Source: an uncultured Bacilli bacterium | GTDB taxonomy: Bacteria; Bacillota_I; Bacilli_A; RF39; UBA660 | Direction of reading: 5' to 3' | Assembly: GCA_944373065.1 (NCBI GenBank) | Contig: CALWAJ010000042.1 | Span: 1 to 11,551 of the forward strand | Length of the DNA: 11,551 nucleotides | Part shown: piece by piece, positions 1 through 6,236 of the stretch | Layout of the letters: each line of letters begins with the position of its first letter | How positions within the stretch are numbered: position 1 is the first letter of the stretch | Position numbers and translations under genes: made by a program | The notes under the pieces: generated by a model | Told to the model about the DNA's origin: nothing | Databases searched by the model: none | What the model saw: only the letters and a program-made list of their open reading frames with translations

Positions 1-59
1 ATGTATTATCTAAAAAATTAGATGTTCCAATTATAGAGTTTTTTAAAGGTATAGATTAA
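1..59 (+). CDS. C-terminal end of a gene entering from the left, possibly an XRE-family HTH regulator
   Basis: Reading from base 3, an open frame gives VLSKKLDVPIIEFFKGID and stops at TAA 57-59; the gene begins outside the window. The pattern of a helix (LSKKLDVP) followed by a short helix with two Phe (IIEFF) resembles the last helix of XRE-type DNA-binding domains, where a typical ending is LAKALGVSLDELF. A terminator-like hairpin starts at the stop codon, which supports a real gene end. Only 18 residues are visible, so the family is a guess. Confidence 0.5.
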   Translation, partial: VLSKKLDVPIIEFFKGID

Positions 60-99
60 AAGTGTTACCAGTAAATTATAAATACTGATAACACTTTTT
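58..99 (+). terminator. Rho-independent terminator after the left-edge gene
   Basis: Arm 58-73 pairs with arm 83-98 over 16 positions with one C/A mismatch (68 against 88) and a 9-base loop; the right arm ends in a T run (95-99). It starts within the stop codon of the preceding + strand gene. The 3' flank on the minus strand also has four Ts, so weak bidirectional action is possible. Confidence 0.8.
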
Positions 100-120
100 A
101 ATTTTAATATATTAAATAAT

Positions 121-182
121 ACCCTAGTGGGGCGAAGCCCCGATTTTGATTTTTTTCACCGTTCAAAAAATCAAAATCTAGG
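121..182. repeat. Compact multi-hairpin element (three-way-junction-like inverted repeats)
   Basis: Two adjacent hairpins are visible: GGGGC-GAA-GCCCC at 129-141, and immediately after it a perfect 14-bp stem (142-155 with 165-178) around a 9-base loop. The flanks CCTAG (123-127) and CTAGG (178-182) are also complementary, giving an outer stem of four to five pairs that encloses both. The GC-rich small hairpin stands out in this AT-rich DNA. No U tract follows on either strand, so it is not a standard terminator. It could be a REP-like or other small non-coding mobile repeat; no second copy lies in the window. Bases 183-259 beyond it show no gene or clear signal. Confidence 0.6.
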
Positions 183-259
183 TGTTTATGACAAAGAAAA
201 TTAAAAACTAATATTGTAATTCAACGATTAGATAGTCGTGATTATTTTATTTAAACTAC

Positions 260-802
260 CTAGAGTATTGTAGAAACTACATACATTCTAAGTCTATATT
301 TATTACTTTCACTACTACTCATGCTACTTGTATATAAACTCATCTCATTAGCAGGTCTTCCTGTATAATCGTTAGATGTACTCTCTTCATTATATACTTC
401 TGGAGCCATTAACTCTTCTTCTGTTCCATCTTCTTTTATTCTTGTTAAATATAATTTTATATACTTTCCATCTATAGTACCTTTTCCTACTTCTTTAGCA
501 CTTATTTCATAGTTGATATTTACATCTCCTACAATAGTACTACTTACTGTAAAATCAAAATATTCTCCAGGATTTAATCTTTTCTTTCATGTCTCATCTG
601 TTGTTGGTAAAGCCCCTGTTAAACTAATAGTATTACTACTTTCTGTATATTCCATAGTAATAGAACCTGTAGTTATTTTGTTTAACTTAGTCCCTTCACC
701 CATAAATCTAAAAGCTGCATAACTTACACCTAGCATTGCTATTACTAATAAAAGTAATACTCCTATTATAATTATCTCTTTTCTATTTGATACATCTTTC
801 AT
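260..802 (-). pseudogene. Truncated, nonsense-mutated tandem copy of the adjacent surface protein gene
   Basis: The ATG at 802 follows a good GGAGG ribosome site (about 808-812) and opens MKDVSNRKEIIII, the same membrane anchor as the neighbouring gene. The frame matches residues 5-173 of that protein, but codon 72 is TGA (587-589) where the intact copy has GGA for a Gly in ETGKKR. Beyond this stop the frame stays open and alignable, without indels, to RLRMYV (GTA at 278-280). There homology ends abruptly, and five foreign codons (VSTIL) lead to TAG at 260-262. About 300 C-terminal residues of the parent, including the whole ELWRIIG domain, are missing. At best it makes a 71-residue membrane-anchored stub. 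It starts 22 bases after the stop of the intact gene, so both are probably on one transcript. Confidence 0.88.
278..784 (-). repeat. Direct repeat, copy 1 (pairs with 1749-2255)
   Basis: The sequence aligns without gaps to 1749-2255 at a constant offset of 1471 bases. In 601-720 against 2072-2191 I count 4 mismatches in 120 bases. Both ends are sharp: at 278 the copy leaves the parent in mid-gene, and at 784 it ends within the first codons. This looks like a recent partial tandem duplication, or one kept similar by gene conversion. Confidence 0.9.
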
Positions 803-824
803 TATTATCCTCCATTACTCTTAT

Positions 825-2267
825 TTAAAAAGATAAAACATATGGATTACCACTACTTCCATCACCATTTACAATTTTAATATTAGATTTTAGAAAAACC
901 ACTGGTCGTTCATTAATAAAAGTAGTTACAGCAAAACTACCGCCCACATCCGAGTCATTAACAAAGAACACACTACTAAAATTATATGCTGCTGGTGTAA
1001 TTGTCCATTGTTTAGAAGAATCATATATCCAATCATTAGTATAACAATCACTTAGTTCATTCCAATTAGATAATTCTTTATTTAAACAAGTATTTCTATC
1101 TGTTGTAGCACCTCCACTTGTTGCGTATCCATAATCTGATGGATACATTAATCCTACTTTTCCTACCCATGATGTATTTCTTCCTTCATATACAGTTGTA
1201 CCTCTTTCATATGTATACCACTGACTTACTATTGCATTAGAATAGTCCGAAATTCCTCCCAAGTACCATACAGCATTTTCTATCATACTTTTAGATTTAC
1301 CATATAAAAAATTTCCTGAGCTTAAGCTAATATTTAAAGTAGAATTAGGCCAATCATTTGTATTGTTAGAATTCCAAGTCACAACACGAGATTCATTTCT
1401 TATTATCTTAAGCCTTTGTTCCTTCTTACCTGTTCCATCATCTACTGTAAATACTCCTATTATTCTCCATAACTCATCATTAAACTCTACATAATTATTA
1501 GGATCAGCTCCTATATATCTATAATCTGTCAAAGCATCTGTTTGCTCTGTTTCTGGATGACTAAATGTCCACATCTCTTTCTTTTCATCATCACTTGCAC
1601 TGTTATAATCTAAACCTTCGGCATTTACTTTTTCAAGTAATGTATCTACTGCTGTTGGAACATACTTTTCTCCATCTTTACCATAGACATTTATTTGTAC
1701 ACTAAATTGTAATCCTCCTCCATCATCTTGAGGATTATAACTTTCATCTACATACATTCTAAGTCTATATTTATTACTTTCACTACTATTCATACTATTT
1801 GTATATAAACTCATTTCTCCTGCTGGTCTTCCTGTATAATCGTTAGATGTACTTTCTTCATTATATACTTCTGGAGCCATTAACTCTTCTTCTGTTCCAT
1901 CATCTTCTATTCTTGTTAAATATAGTTTTATATTAGAGCCATCTATTGTACCTTCTCCTATTTCTTTAGCACTTATTTCATAATTGATATTTACATCTCC
2001 TACAATAGTACTACTTACTGTAAAATCAAAATACTCTCCTGGATTTAATCTTTTCTTTCCAGTTTCATCAGTTGTTGGTAATGCTCCTGTTAAACTAATA
2101 GTATTACTACTTTCTGTATATTCCATAGTAATAGAACCTGTAGTTATTTTGTTTAACTTAGTTCCTTCACCCATAAATCTAAACGCTGCATATGATACTC
2201 CTATCATTACTATTACTAATAAAAGTAATACTCCTATTATAATTATCTCTTTTCTTACCTTTACCAT
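825..2267 (-). CDS. Membrane-anchored surface protein with SipW/TasA-like N-terminus and ELWRIIG-type C-terminal domain
   Basis: Predicted 480 residues. The ATG at 2267 is chosen because an AGGA ribosome site lies about 6 bases upstream and the hydrophobic segment follows directly; an upstream in-frame TTG at 2336 would add 23 residues with no good site. One N-terminal membrane segment or signal (about 7-28) ends in VSYAAF, then GEGTKLNKITTGSITMEYTES, like the signal and first strand of SipW-dependent TasA-type proteins. Residues about 30-200 look like a beta-rich domain (YFDFTVSS, VNINYEISAKE, IKLYLTR). About 245-480 is a second domain beginning WTFSHPE, with YIGADPNNYVEFNDELWRIIG and ending INERPVVFLKSNIKI...GNPYVLSF, a style I recall in surface proteins of gut Bacillota. 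Two Cys (TCLNK, LSDCYTND) could form a disulfide. The role, perhaps adhesion or matrix, is unknown. A broken copy follows downstream. Confidence 0.8.
   Translation of the reverse strand: MVKVRKEIIIIGVLLLLVIVMIGVSYAAFRFMGEGTKLNKITTGSITMEYTESSNTISLTGALPTTDETGKKRLNPGEYFDFTVSSTIVGDVNINYEISAKEIGEGTIDGSNIKLYLTRIEDDGTEEELMAPEVYNEESTSNDYTGRPAGEMSLYTNSMNSSESNKYRLRMYVDESYNPQDDGGGLQFSVQINVYGKDGEKYVPTAVDTLLEKVNAEGLDYNSASDDEKKEMWTFSHPETEQTDALTDYRYIGADPNNYVEFNDELWRIIGVFTVDDGTGKKEQRLKIIRNESRVVTWNSNNTNDWPNSTLNISLSSGNFLYGKSKSMIENAVWYLGGISDYSNAIVSQWYTYERGTTVYEGRNTSWVGKVGLMYPSDYGYATSGGATTDRNTCLNKELSNWNELSDCYTNDWIYDSSKQWTITPAAYNFSSVFFVNDSDVGGSFAVTTFINERPVVFLKSNIKIVNGDGSSGNPYVLSF
1749..2255 (-). repeat. Direct repeat, copy 2 (pairs with 278-784)
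   Basis: This is the 5' part of the intact surface protein gene, codons 5 to 173. It aligns gap-free to the truncated copy at offset 1471. Base 2060 (C, part of the Gly codon) corresponds to base 589 (A), the change that creates the TGA in the broken copy. Confidence 0.9.
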
Positions 2268-2286
2268 AACTAATCCTACTTTCCAT

Positions 2287-2315
2287 ATTATACATCTTAC
2301 TATTACAAGTTTAAC
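2287..2315 (-). promoter_or_regulatory. Weak candidate promoter for the surface protein gene
   Basis: On the minus strand a perfect TATAAT (2292-2287) is preceded, 17 bases upstream, by GTTAAA (2315-2310), which matches TTGACA at only 3 of 6 positions. The start of transcription would fall near 2280, leaving a very short leader before the ATG at 2267. The gene could equally be read from the sporulation cluster upstream, since I see no terminator between them. Confidence 0.3.
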
Positions 2316-2355
2316 ACATAGAACCTCACTTTTCAATTACTAGTACAAACATTTA

Positions 2356-2685
2356 CTATGAACTAACCGCTTCATTAAGCATATTAAAGAAAGCATTCAT
2401 TCCTTTATTAAAAGCAGTTTCTATTAAGTAAGATAAATCAAGTCCCAATTCTGAAACCTTATTATCATAATTAACTTTATCTTTATTAAGATAATCCTTA
2501 ATAGTTACATCTTTCCCTTCTTTTATATCTTCTTCATACTCTCTTATCTGCTCTTCACTTAACATATTTTCTCTATTTCTTGTATATTCATTATACCCAC
2601 TCGCTTGCATAAAATATAAAACAAAGAAAAGAAAAACTAAAATCAACACTATTAATCTTATTATATTAAGCTTAGTCTTAGTCAT
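2356..2685 (-). CDS. Small single-pass membrane protein downstream of spoIIP (position of yqxA in Bacillus)
   Basis: 109 residues. A short basic N-terminus (MTKTKLNIIR) precedes one membrane segment (about 9-28), then a charged, helix-rich tail (LSEEQIREYEEDIKEGKD) and an amphipathic C-terminal part (LDLSYLIETAFNKGMNAFFNMLNEAV). The start ATG overlaps the end of spoIIP by 8 bases and has an AGAGGTG ribosome site inside spoIIP, so the two are translationally coupled. In Bacillus the small membrane protein gene yqxA (DUF3679) occupies this place after spoIIP, and size and topology agree. I cannot confirm homology by eye. A role in sporulation is inferred from position only. Confidence 0.75.
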   Translation of the reverse strand: MTKTKLNIIRLIVLILVFLFFVLYFMQASGYNEYTRNRENMLSEEQIREYEEDIKEGKDVTIKDYLNKDKVNYDNKVSELGLDLSYLIETAFNKGMNAFFNMLNEAVSS

Positions 2686-3637
2686 TATTAATCACCTCTG
2701 TTAATACTTCACTTAATACTAATAATGTCTCATAAACTTCATCTATTGTATTTTCAGGACCCCCTATTTCTATTAAAATAACTCTATTAGAAAAATCTTG
2801 ATTATAAACACCATTTACTCCTTCTCCTGCTTTTTCATATATACCTTTAGATAATCCTGGTACTTTTGTATTTATTAATTCGCTTATTCTATTACTAAAT
2901 TCTAAATTACTTTGATAATTAGGATTTTCTAATCCTACTAAAAACATAACTTTAGCATAATTCTTATTATTATAATTTAAAGTAGTTTTATCATGACCTA
3001 TAGAATCTCTATGAATATCAATAAAATACTCTAAAGTAGGATTATTCTTCTTAGCTTCTTCCATCAAAACTCTACTAGCTTCATAACTTCCTGCATAATT
3101 TAGTCCTAAACTACTTCTAATACTACTAATAGTAGTATCTTCTATTAAAACACTAAAACCATTCTTTTCTAATTCTTCTTTCAAAACATAATCAGATAAC
3201 TTTACTGTTGGCATAACACTATATTCTGCAAAAGAAGTAGGTGTATATTCTTCTGTATCATGAGAATTATATAAATATATAGTAGGAGAACTATTTTCTA
3301 TATTATTTACTTTCTTAACTTCTTTTTTTGTTTCTACATCTTTAGTTAATCCTTTAAAATTAGTATCTAAAATAGAAAGAGGATTAGATAAATCTAAATC
3401 TATTAACTTTGTCATAATCTTATGAAAATAACTATAATTAGATTTACTGTTAATAATAAAGGGATTATTATTTTCTATTAAAAAAGTTACTAACTCTTTA
3501 TTCTGATTTGGAAGACTATATCTAGATAAAGCTTTAATAGTTATTAAAAATGAGAAAAAGACACTAATAAAGAAGAAAATAACTTTAAATTTTATTTTTT
3601 TATGTTTTTTATTCTTAGATACAAATTTCTTCTTCAT
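2678..3637 (-). CDS. spoIIP: Stage II sporulation protein P, peptidoglycan amidase/endopeptidase
   Basis: 319 residues with one N-terminal membrane anchor (about 17-37) and an extracytoplasmic catalytic domain. Family motifs are in order: YNSHDTEEY (123-131), DIHRDS (207-212), YNQDFS (278-283) and IEIGGPENT (289-297). H126, E129 or E130 and H209 are candidate zinc ligands, and E290 the candidate catalytic Glu, by analogy with amidase_3-type enzymes. In sporulation SpoIIP works with SpoIID and SpoIIM to degrade septal peptidoglycan so the mother cell can engulf the forespore. It is shorter than the roughly 400-residue Bacillus protein, mainly in the linker after the membrane segment. AAAGGAG lies 9 bases before the ATG. 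It follows gpr by 55 bases, as in Bacillus, and overlaps the next small gene. Confidence 0.92.
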   Translation of the reverse strand: MKKKFVSKNKKHKKIKFKVIFFFISVFFSFLITIKALSRYSLPNQNKELVTFLIENNNPFIINSKSNYSYFHKIMTKLIDLDLSNPLSILDTNFKGLTKDVETKKEVKKVNNIENSSPTIYLYNSHDTEEYTPTSFAEYSVMPTVKLSDYVLKEELEKNGFSVLIEDTTISSIRSSLGLNYAGSYEASRVLMEEAKKNNPTLEYFIDIHRDSIGHDKTTLNYNNKNYAKVMFLVGLENPNYQSNLEFSNRISELINTKVPGLSKGIYEKAGEGVNGVYNQDFSNRVILIEIGGPENTIDEVYETLLVLSEVLTEVINND

Positions 3638-3650
3638 AATAAAAATCTCC

Positions 3651-3669
3651 TTTATTACATAGTAATAAA
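3651..3669. promoter_or_regulatory. Perfect 8-bp hairpin just before the spoIIP ribosome site
   Basis: TTTATTAC (3651-3658) and GTAATAAA (3662-3669) are perfectly complementary around a 3-base loop. On the mRNA strand the 3' arm runs into the AAAGGAG ribosome site of spoIIP, so the stem could partly mask it. It has no U tract, so it is not a terminator of gpr. It could also be a protein-binding palindrome or an accident of AT-rich sequence. Confidence 0.4.
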
Positions 3670-3692
3670 AGAGTCCTTAAAATTATGTCGAA

Positions 3693-4709
3693 TTAGTTTA
3701 ATTCTAAGCTTTTATTTAAAGCTTTAGATAAAAGTTCACTCAACTTAGTAATAACAAAATCTATTTCTTTAGGAGTAACTAAAAGATTATATCCTAAAGG
3801 TGTTAATACTTCGGTTATTAAAGCTTTAATCTCATCATCAGATAAATCTCCAATAAGTCCCATAACTTCTTTTCTTTCTTCTTTATTTAAAGTCTTATCA
3901 TGATCTTTATAATTTCTATTAATAGTAGGAACTAATTTTAATTTTTTATTATCAATATTTTCTTTTTCATAAGAGAAATGTCTAAAGATATAATTAATAG
4001 TATTACTTACTATCGTCGTAGCATCAACAACTGTAGGAATTCCTATAGCAATAACTGGTAGGCCTAAAGTCTCTTTACTTATTTCAAATCTATTATTTAA
4101 AAGACCACTTCCAGGATGTATTCCTGTATCAGTAAGTTGAATTGTTTTATTAATACGTTCAAGACTAGATGCTGCAAGAGCATCTATAACTATTAAAAAA
4201 CTAGGTTTAACTTTATCTATTACTCCCTCTATTATTTCTTTAGTTTCAATACCTGTAGTTCCCATAACTCCTGGAATTATTGAAGAAATAACACGGTATT
4301 TTTTATCTAAAGGAAGTCCTAACTCTACAATCTGTCTTGTTATTTTAATAGAATCTATTGTAAGAGGCCCTAAAGCATCAGGTGTCGCTTTTCTATTGCC
4401 TAAACCTATTATTAAGACACTATCACTATCTTTAATATTAATACTATTAAGTAAATCTTTTATAGCTTTTATCGTAACATCTAATAATTTAGCAAAGTTA
4501 TTTTCATCAGTAACATCATCAAAGTAAATAGTTTTATAAATACCTTCTTTTTTATCTATAATTTTCGCTCTATCTTTATCTAGTTCTATTGTTTCTATTT
4601 TAATATCATCATAAACTTCTTCATATCTTTTATAGTCTTTAATATTACTTAAATGTTCAACAATCAAATCAGTTCTAATTCTATATTTACTTAAATCTAT
4701 CTCATGCAT
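3693..4709 (-). CDS. gpr: GPR germination endopeptidase that degrades small acid-soluble spore proteins
   Basis: 338 residues from the ATG at 4709. The in-frame TTG at 4733 sits inside the ribosome site itself (TTGAAAGGAG) and cannot be the start, although the AAAGGAG-to-ATG distance of about 14 bases is long. Family blocks are clear: IRTDLIVE, VLIIGLGNRKATPDALGP, ISSIIPGVMGTTGIET, VIDALAAS, IQLTDTGIHPGSG and GLPVIAIGIPTVVDATT. In family A25 two Asp residues are catalytic; here they match D111 (TPDALGP) and D176 (VIDALAA). Bacillus GPR is made as a zymogen that cuts its own propeptide at TD/LA; YRIRTD-LIVE gives the equivalent site after residue 14, which supports the chosen start. The enzyme is stored in the spore and degrades SASPs at germination. 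Gene order with divergent rpsT and downstream spoIIP matches Bacillus. A sigma-G promoter would be expected, but I could not identify one convincingly. Confidence 0.95.
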   Translation of the reverse strand: MHEIDLSKYRIRTDLIVEHLSNIKDYKRYEEVYDDIKIETIELDKDRAKIIDKKEGIYKTIYFDDVTDENNFAKLLDVTIKAIKDLLNSINIKDSDSVLIIGLGNRKATPDALGPLTIDSIKITRQIVELGLPLDKKYRVISSIIPGVMGTTGIETKEIIEGVIDKVKPSFLIVIDALAASSLERINKTIQLTDTGIHPGSGLLNNRFEISKETLGLPVIAIGIPTVVDATTIVSNTINYIFRHFSYEKENIDNKKLKLVPTINRNYKDHDKTLNKEERKEVMGLIGDLSDDEIKALITEVLTPLGYNLLVTPKEIDFVITKLSELLSKALNKSLELN

Positions 4710-4763
4710 AACGTAATTACTGTCTCCTTTCAATTATATTATTAACAAAATATAAGAAAATAT

Positions 4764-4792
4764 TTGCAAAATCCCTTATAATTTGTTAAAAT
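4764..4792 (+). promoter_or_regulatory. Sigma-A-type promoter of rpsT
   Basis: TTGCAA (4764-4769) and TAAAAT (4787-4792) are separated by exactly 17 bases, about 32 bases upstream of the rpsT start codon. A second TATAAT-like box (4778-4783) lies too close to this -35. TTGCAA is its own reverse complement, so it could also be seen by polymerase facing gpr, though no good -10 follows on that side. Confidence 0.65.
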
Positions 4793-4823
4793 TAGATTGT
4801 TTACAAAAAGTGAGGTGAAAAAC

Positions 4824-5087
4824 ATGCCAAATATTAGAAGTGCTAAAAAAAGAGTACGTAGTAATGCTAGAAAAGCAGATGTTAATACTTTAGTTAGATC
4901 TAGTATGAGAACTGCTATCAAAAATGTTGAAAAAACAGTAGTATCTGGTAATAAGGATGAAGCTGCTAATAAGTTAAATATTGCATTACAAAGAATTGAT
5001 AAAGCTTGTACTAGTGGACTTGTTCATAAGAATAAAGCTGCTAGATTAAAATCAAGACTTACTAAAGCAGTAAATAGTATGAACTAA
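4824..5087 (+). CDS. rpsT: 30S ribosomal protein S20
   Basis: 87 residues, the usual length for bS20. It begins MPNIRSAKKRVRSNARKA and contains the typical conserved block AALQRIDKA-like (IALQRIDKACTSGLVHKNKAARLKSRLTKAV). The protein is highly basic and three-helical; it binds the 5' and 3' minor domains of 16S rRNA and helps assemble the 30S subunit. The ATG at 4824 is chosen because GAGGTG lies just upstream and the family starts with MPNIKSA; an earlier in-frame TTG at 4797 would add nine unrelated residues. It stands alone between its own promoter and a strong terminator, divergent from gpr, as in Bacillus. Confidence 0.97.
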   Translation: MPNIRSAKKRVRSNARKADVNTLVRSSMRTAIKNVEKTVVSGNKDEAANKLNIALQRIDKACTSGLVHKNKAARLKSRLTKAVNSMN

Positions 5088-5128
5088 AAAAAGAAATGTG
5101 GATAGTGTACACGCACATTTCTTTTTTT
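5086..5128. terminator. Bidirectional terminator between rpsT and the convergent dehydratase gene
   Basis: GAAATGTG (5093-5100) pairs with CACATTTC (5114-5121), extended by seven A-T pairs (5086-5092 with 5122-5128). Both strands therefore show a stem followed by a T run. The 13-base loop contains the palindrome GTGTACAC (5105-5112). It starts in the rpsT stop codon and ends 3 bases from the stop of the opposite gene, so it probably ends both transcripts. Confidence 0.92.
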
Positions 5129-5130
5129 AT

Positions 5131-6132
5131 TTATTTATAAGCATCTCTATAAGTACCATTCTTAATATCATCAATCCAAGCTTTATTATTTAAGTACCAA
5201 TCTATTGTTTCTTTAATACCATCTTCAAAAGTATAAGTAAGTTCCCAACCTAGTTCTTTTTCTACTTTACTTGAATCAATCGCATATCTTAAATCATGCC
5301 CTTTTCTATCTTCAACAAAAGTAATTAAATCTTCACTCTTACCCATTTGTTTTAATATTGTCTTAACTATATCTATATTATGTCTTTCAGAGTGTCCTCC
5401 TAAATTATATACTTCTCCTACTTTACCATTTCTTACGATTAAATCAACACCAACATTATGGTCATGAACATGAATCCAATCTCTTACATTCTCTCCTGTT
5501 CCATAAACAGGTATTTTTTCATTATTTAATGCTTTCATAATAGTAAGAGGTATTAATTTCTCTGGAAATTGATATGGTCCGTAATTATTAGAACATCTAC
5601 TAATAGTAACAGGAAGTCCATAAGTACGGTAATAGGCCATAACAAGTAAATCGGCACTAGCTTTACTAGTAGAATATGGACTAGATGTATGAAGAGGAGT
5701 CTCTTCTGTAAATAATAAATCAGGTCTATCTAAAGGTAAATCACCATATACTTCATCAGTTGATATCTGATGATATCTTTTAACATTGTATTTAAGGGAC
5801 GCATCCATCAACACTTCAGTGCCAATAATATTAGTAGTTAAAAATATCTCTGGATTCTTAATAGAATTATCAACATGAGACTCTGCTGCAAAATTAATTA
5901 CAACATCAAACTTCTCTTCACAAAATAATTTATCTATAAAACTTCTATCAGTAATATCTCCTTTTACAAATTTATAATTATCTTTTTCTTCCAAATCTTT
6001 AATATTATTATAATTACCTGCATAAGTAAGAGCATCTAAACAAACAAAATAGTCATCTTTGTATTTATCAGTAACATAATGTAAGTAATTACTACCAATA
6101 AATCCTGCTCCTCCTGTAATTAAAAATTTCAT
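5131..6132 (-). CDS. rfbB: dTDP-glucose 4,6-dehydratase
   Basis: 333 residues, normal for RfbB/RmlB. It is an extended short-chain dehydrogenase: the Rossmann motif GGAGFIG (7-13) binds NAD, FAAESHVDNS (81-90) is typical, T125-D126-E127 in ISTDEVYG form the dehydration/active-site trio, and Y153 and K157 give the YxxxK pair. SRCSNNYGPYQFPEKLIP (178-195), NVRDWIHVHDH (215-225) and VEDRKGHDLRYAID (273-286) are signature blocks of this subfamily. It converts dTDP-glucose to dTDP-4-keto-6-deoxyglucose, the second step toward dTDP-rhamnose and other deoxysugars of cell-surface glycans. AGGAAGGTGA lies 6 bases before the ATG. The rmlA, rmlC and rmlD partners are not in the window, so it is a stand-alone gene here with its own promoter and terminator. 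Confidence 0.96.
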   Translation of the reverse strand: MKFLITGGAGFIGSNYLHYVTDKYKDDYFVCLDALTYAGNYNNIKDLEEKDNYKFVKGDITDRSFIDKLFCEEKFDVVINFAAESHVDNSIKNPEIFLTTNIIGTEVLMDASLKYNVKRYHQISTDEVYGDLPLDRPDLLFTEETPLHTSSPYSTSKASADLLVMAYYRTYGLPVTISRCSNNYGPYQFPEKLIPLTIMKALNNEKIPVYGTGENVRDWIHVHDHNVGVDLIVRNGKVGEVYNLGGHSERHNIDIVKTILKQMGKSEDLITFVEDRKGHDLRYAIDSSKVEKELGWELTYTFEDGIKETIDWYLNNKAWIDDIKNGTYRDAYK

Positions 6133-6164
6133 CTTATCACCTTCCTAACATAAGTTTATCAAAA

Positions 6165-6193
6165 ATATTATAAAATTGATATAAAAATGACAA
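6165..6193 (-). promoter_or_regulatory. Promoter of the dTDP-glucose dehydratase gene
   Basis: On the minus strand TTGTCA (6193-6188) is followed after 17 bases by TAATAT (6170-6165); a TATAAT two bases nearer (6172-6167) is an alternative at 15-base spacing. It lies about 33 bases before the ATG. Its -35 box shares bases 6188-6192 with the -35 of the divergent promoter. Confidence 0.6.
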
Positions 6194-6215
6194 AATTTAT
6201 GTTAAAATATATAAC
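6187..6215 (+). promoter_or_regulatory. Promoter of the HExxH protein gene
   Basis: ATGACA (6187-6192) and TATAAC (6210-6215) are separated by 17 bases, about 21 bases before the start codon at 6237. The -35 box overlaps the -35 of the opposite promoter almost completely. Confidence 0.55.
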
Positions 6216-6236
6216 GCTAAAGAAAGAGGGATAAGT

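Noticed and set aside
587..589. In-frame TGA in the truncated copy read as Trp or Gly by a variant code
   Set aside because: The parent has GGA (Gly) there, Trp elsewhere is TGG, and all neighbouring families have full length under the standard code. The copy is also truncated at its end, so a nonsense mutation is simpler.
513..722. Open frame on the + strand, with a near-identical one at 1984-2343
   Set aside because: Both are antisense to the anchor and first domain of the surface protein gene and its copy; they look alike only because the DNA is duplicated. No ribosome sites.
4710..4800. Sigma-G promoter for gpr
   Set aside because: Expected from Bacillus biology, but no convincing pair of sigma-G boxes at proper spacing is visible upstream; the best match (GCAAA and TAATAAT) is poor.
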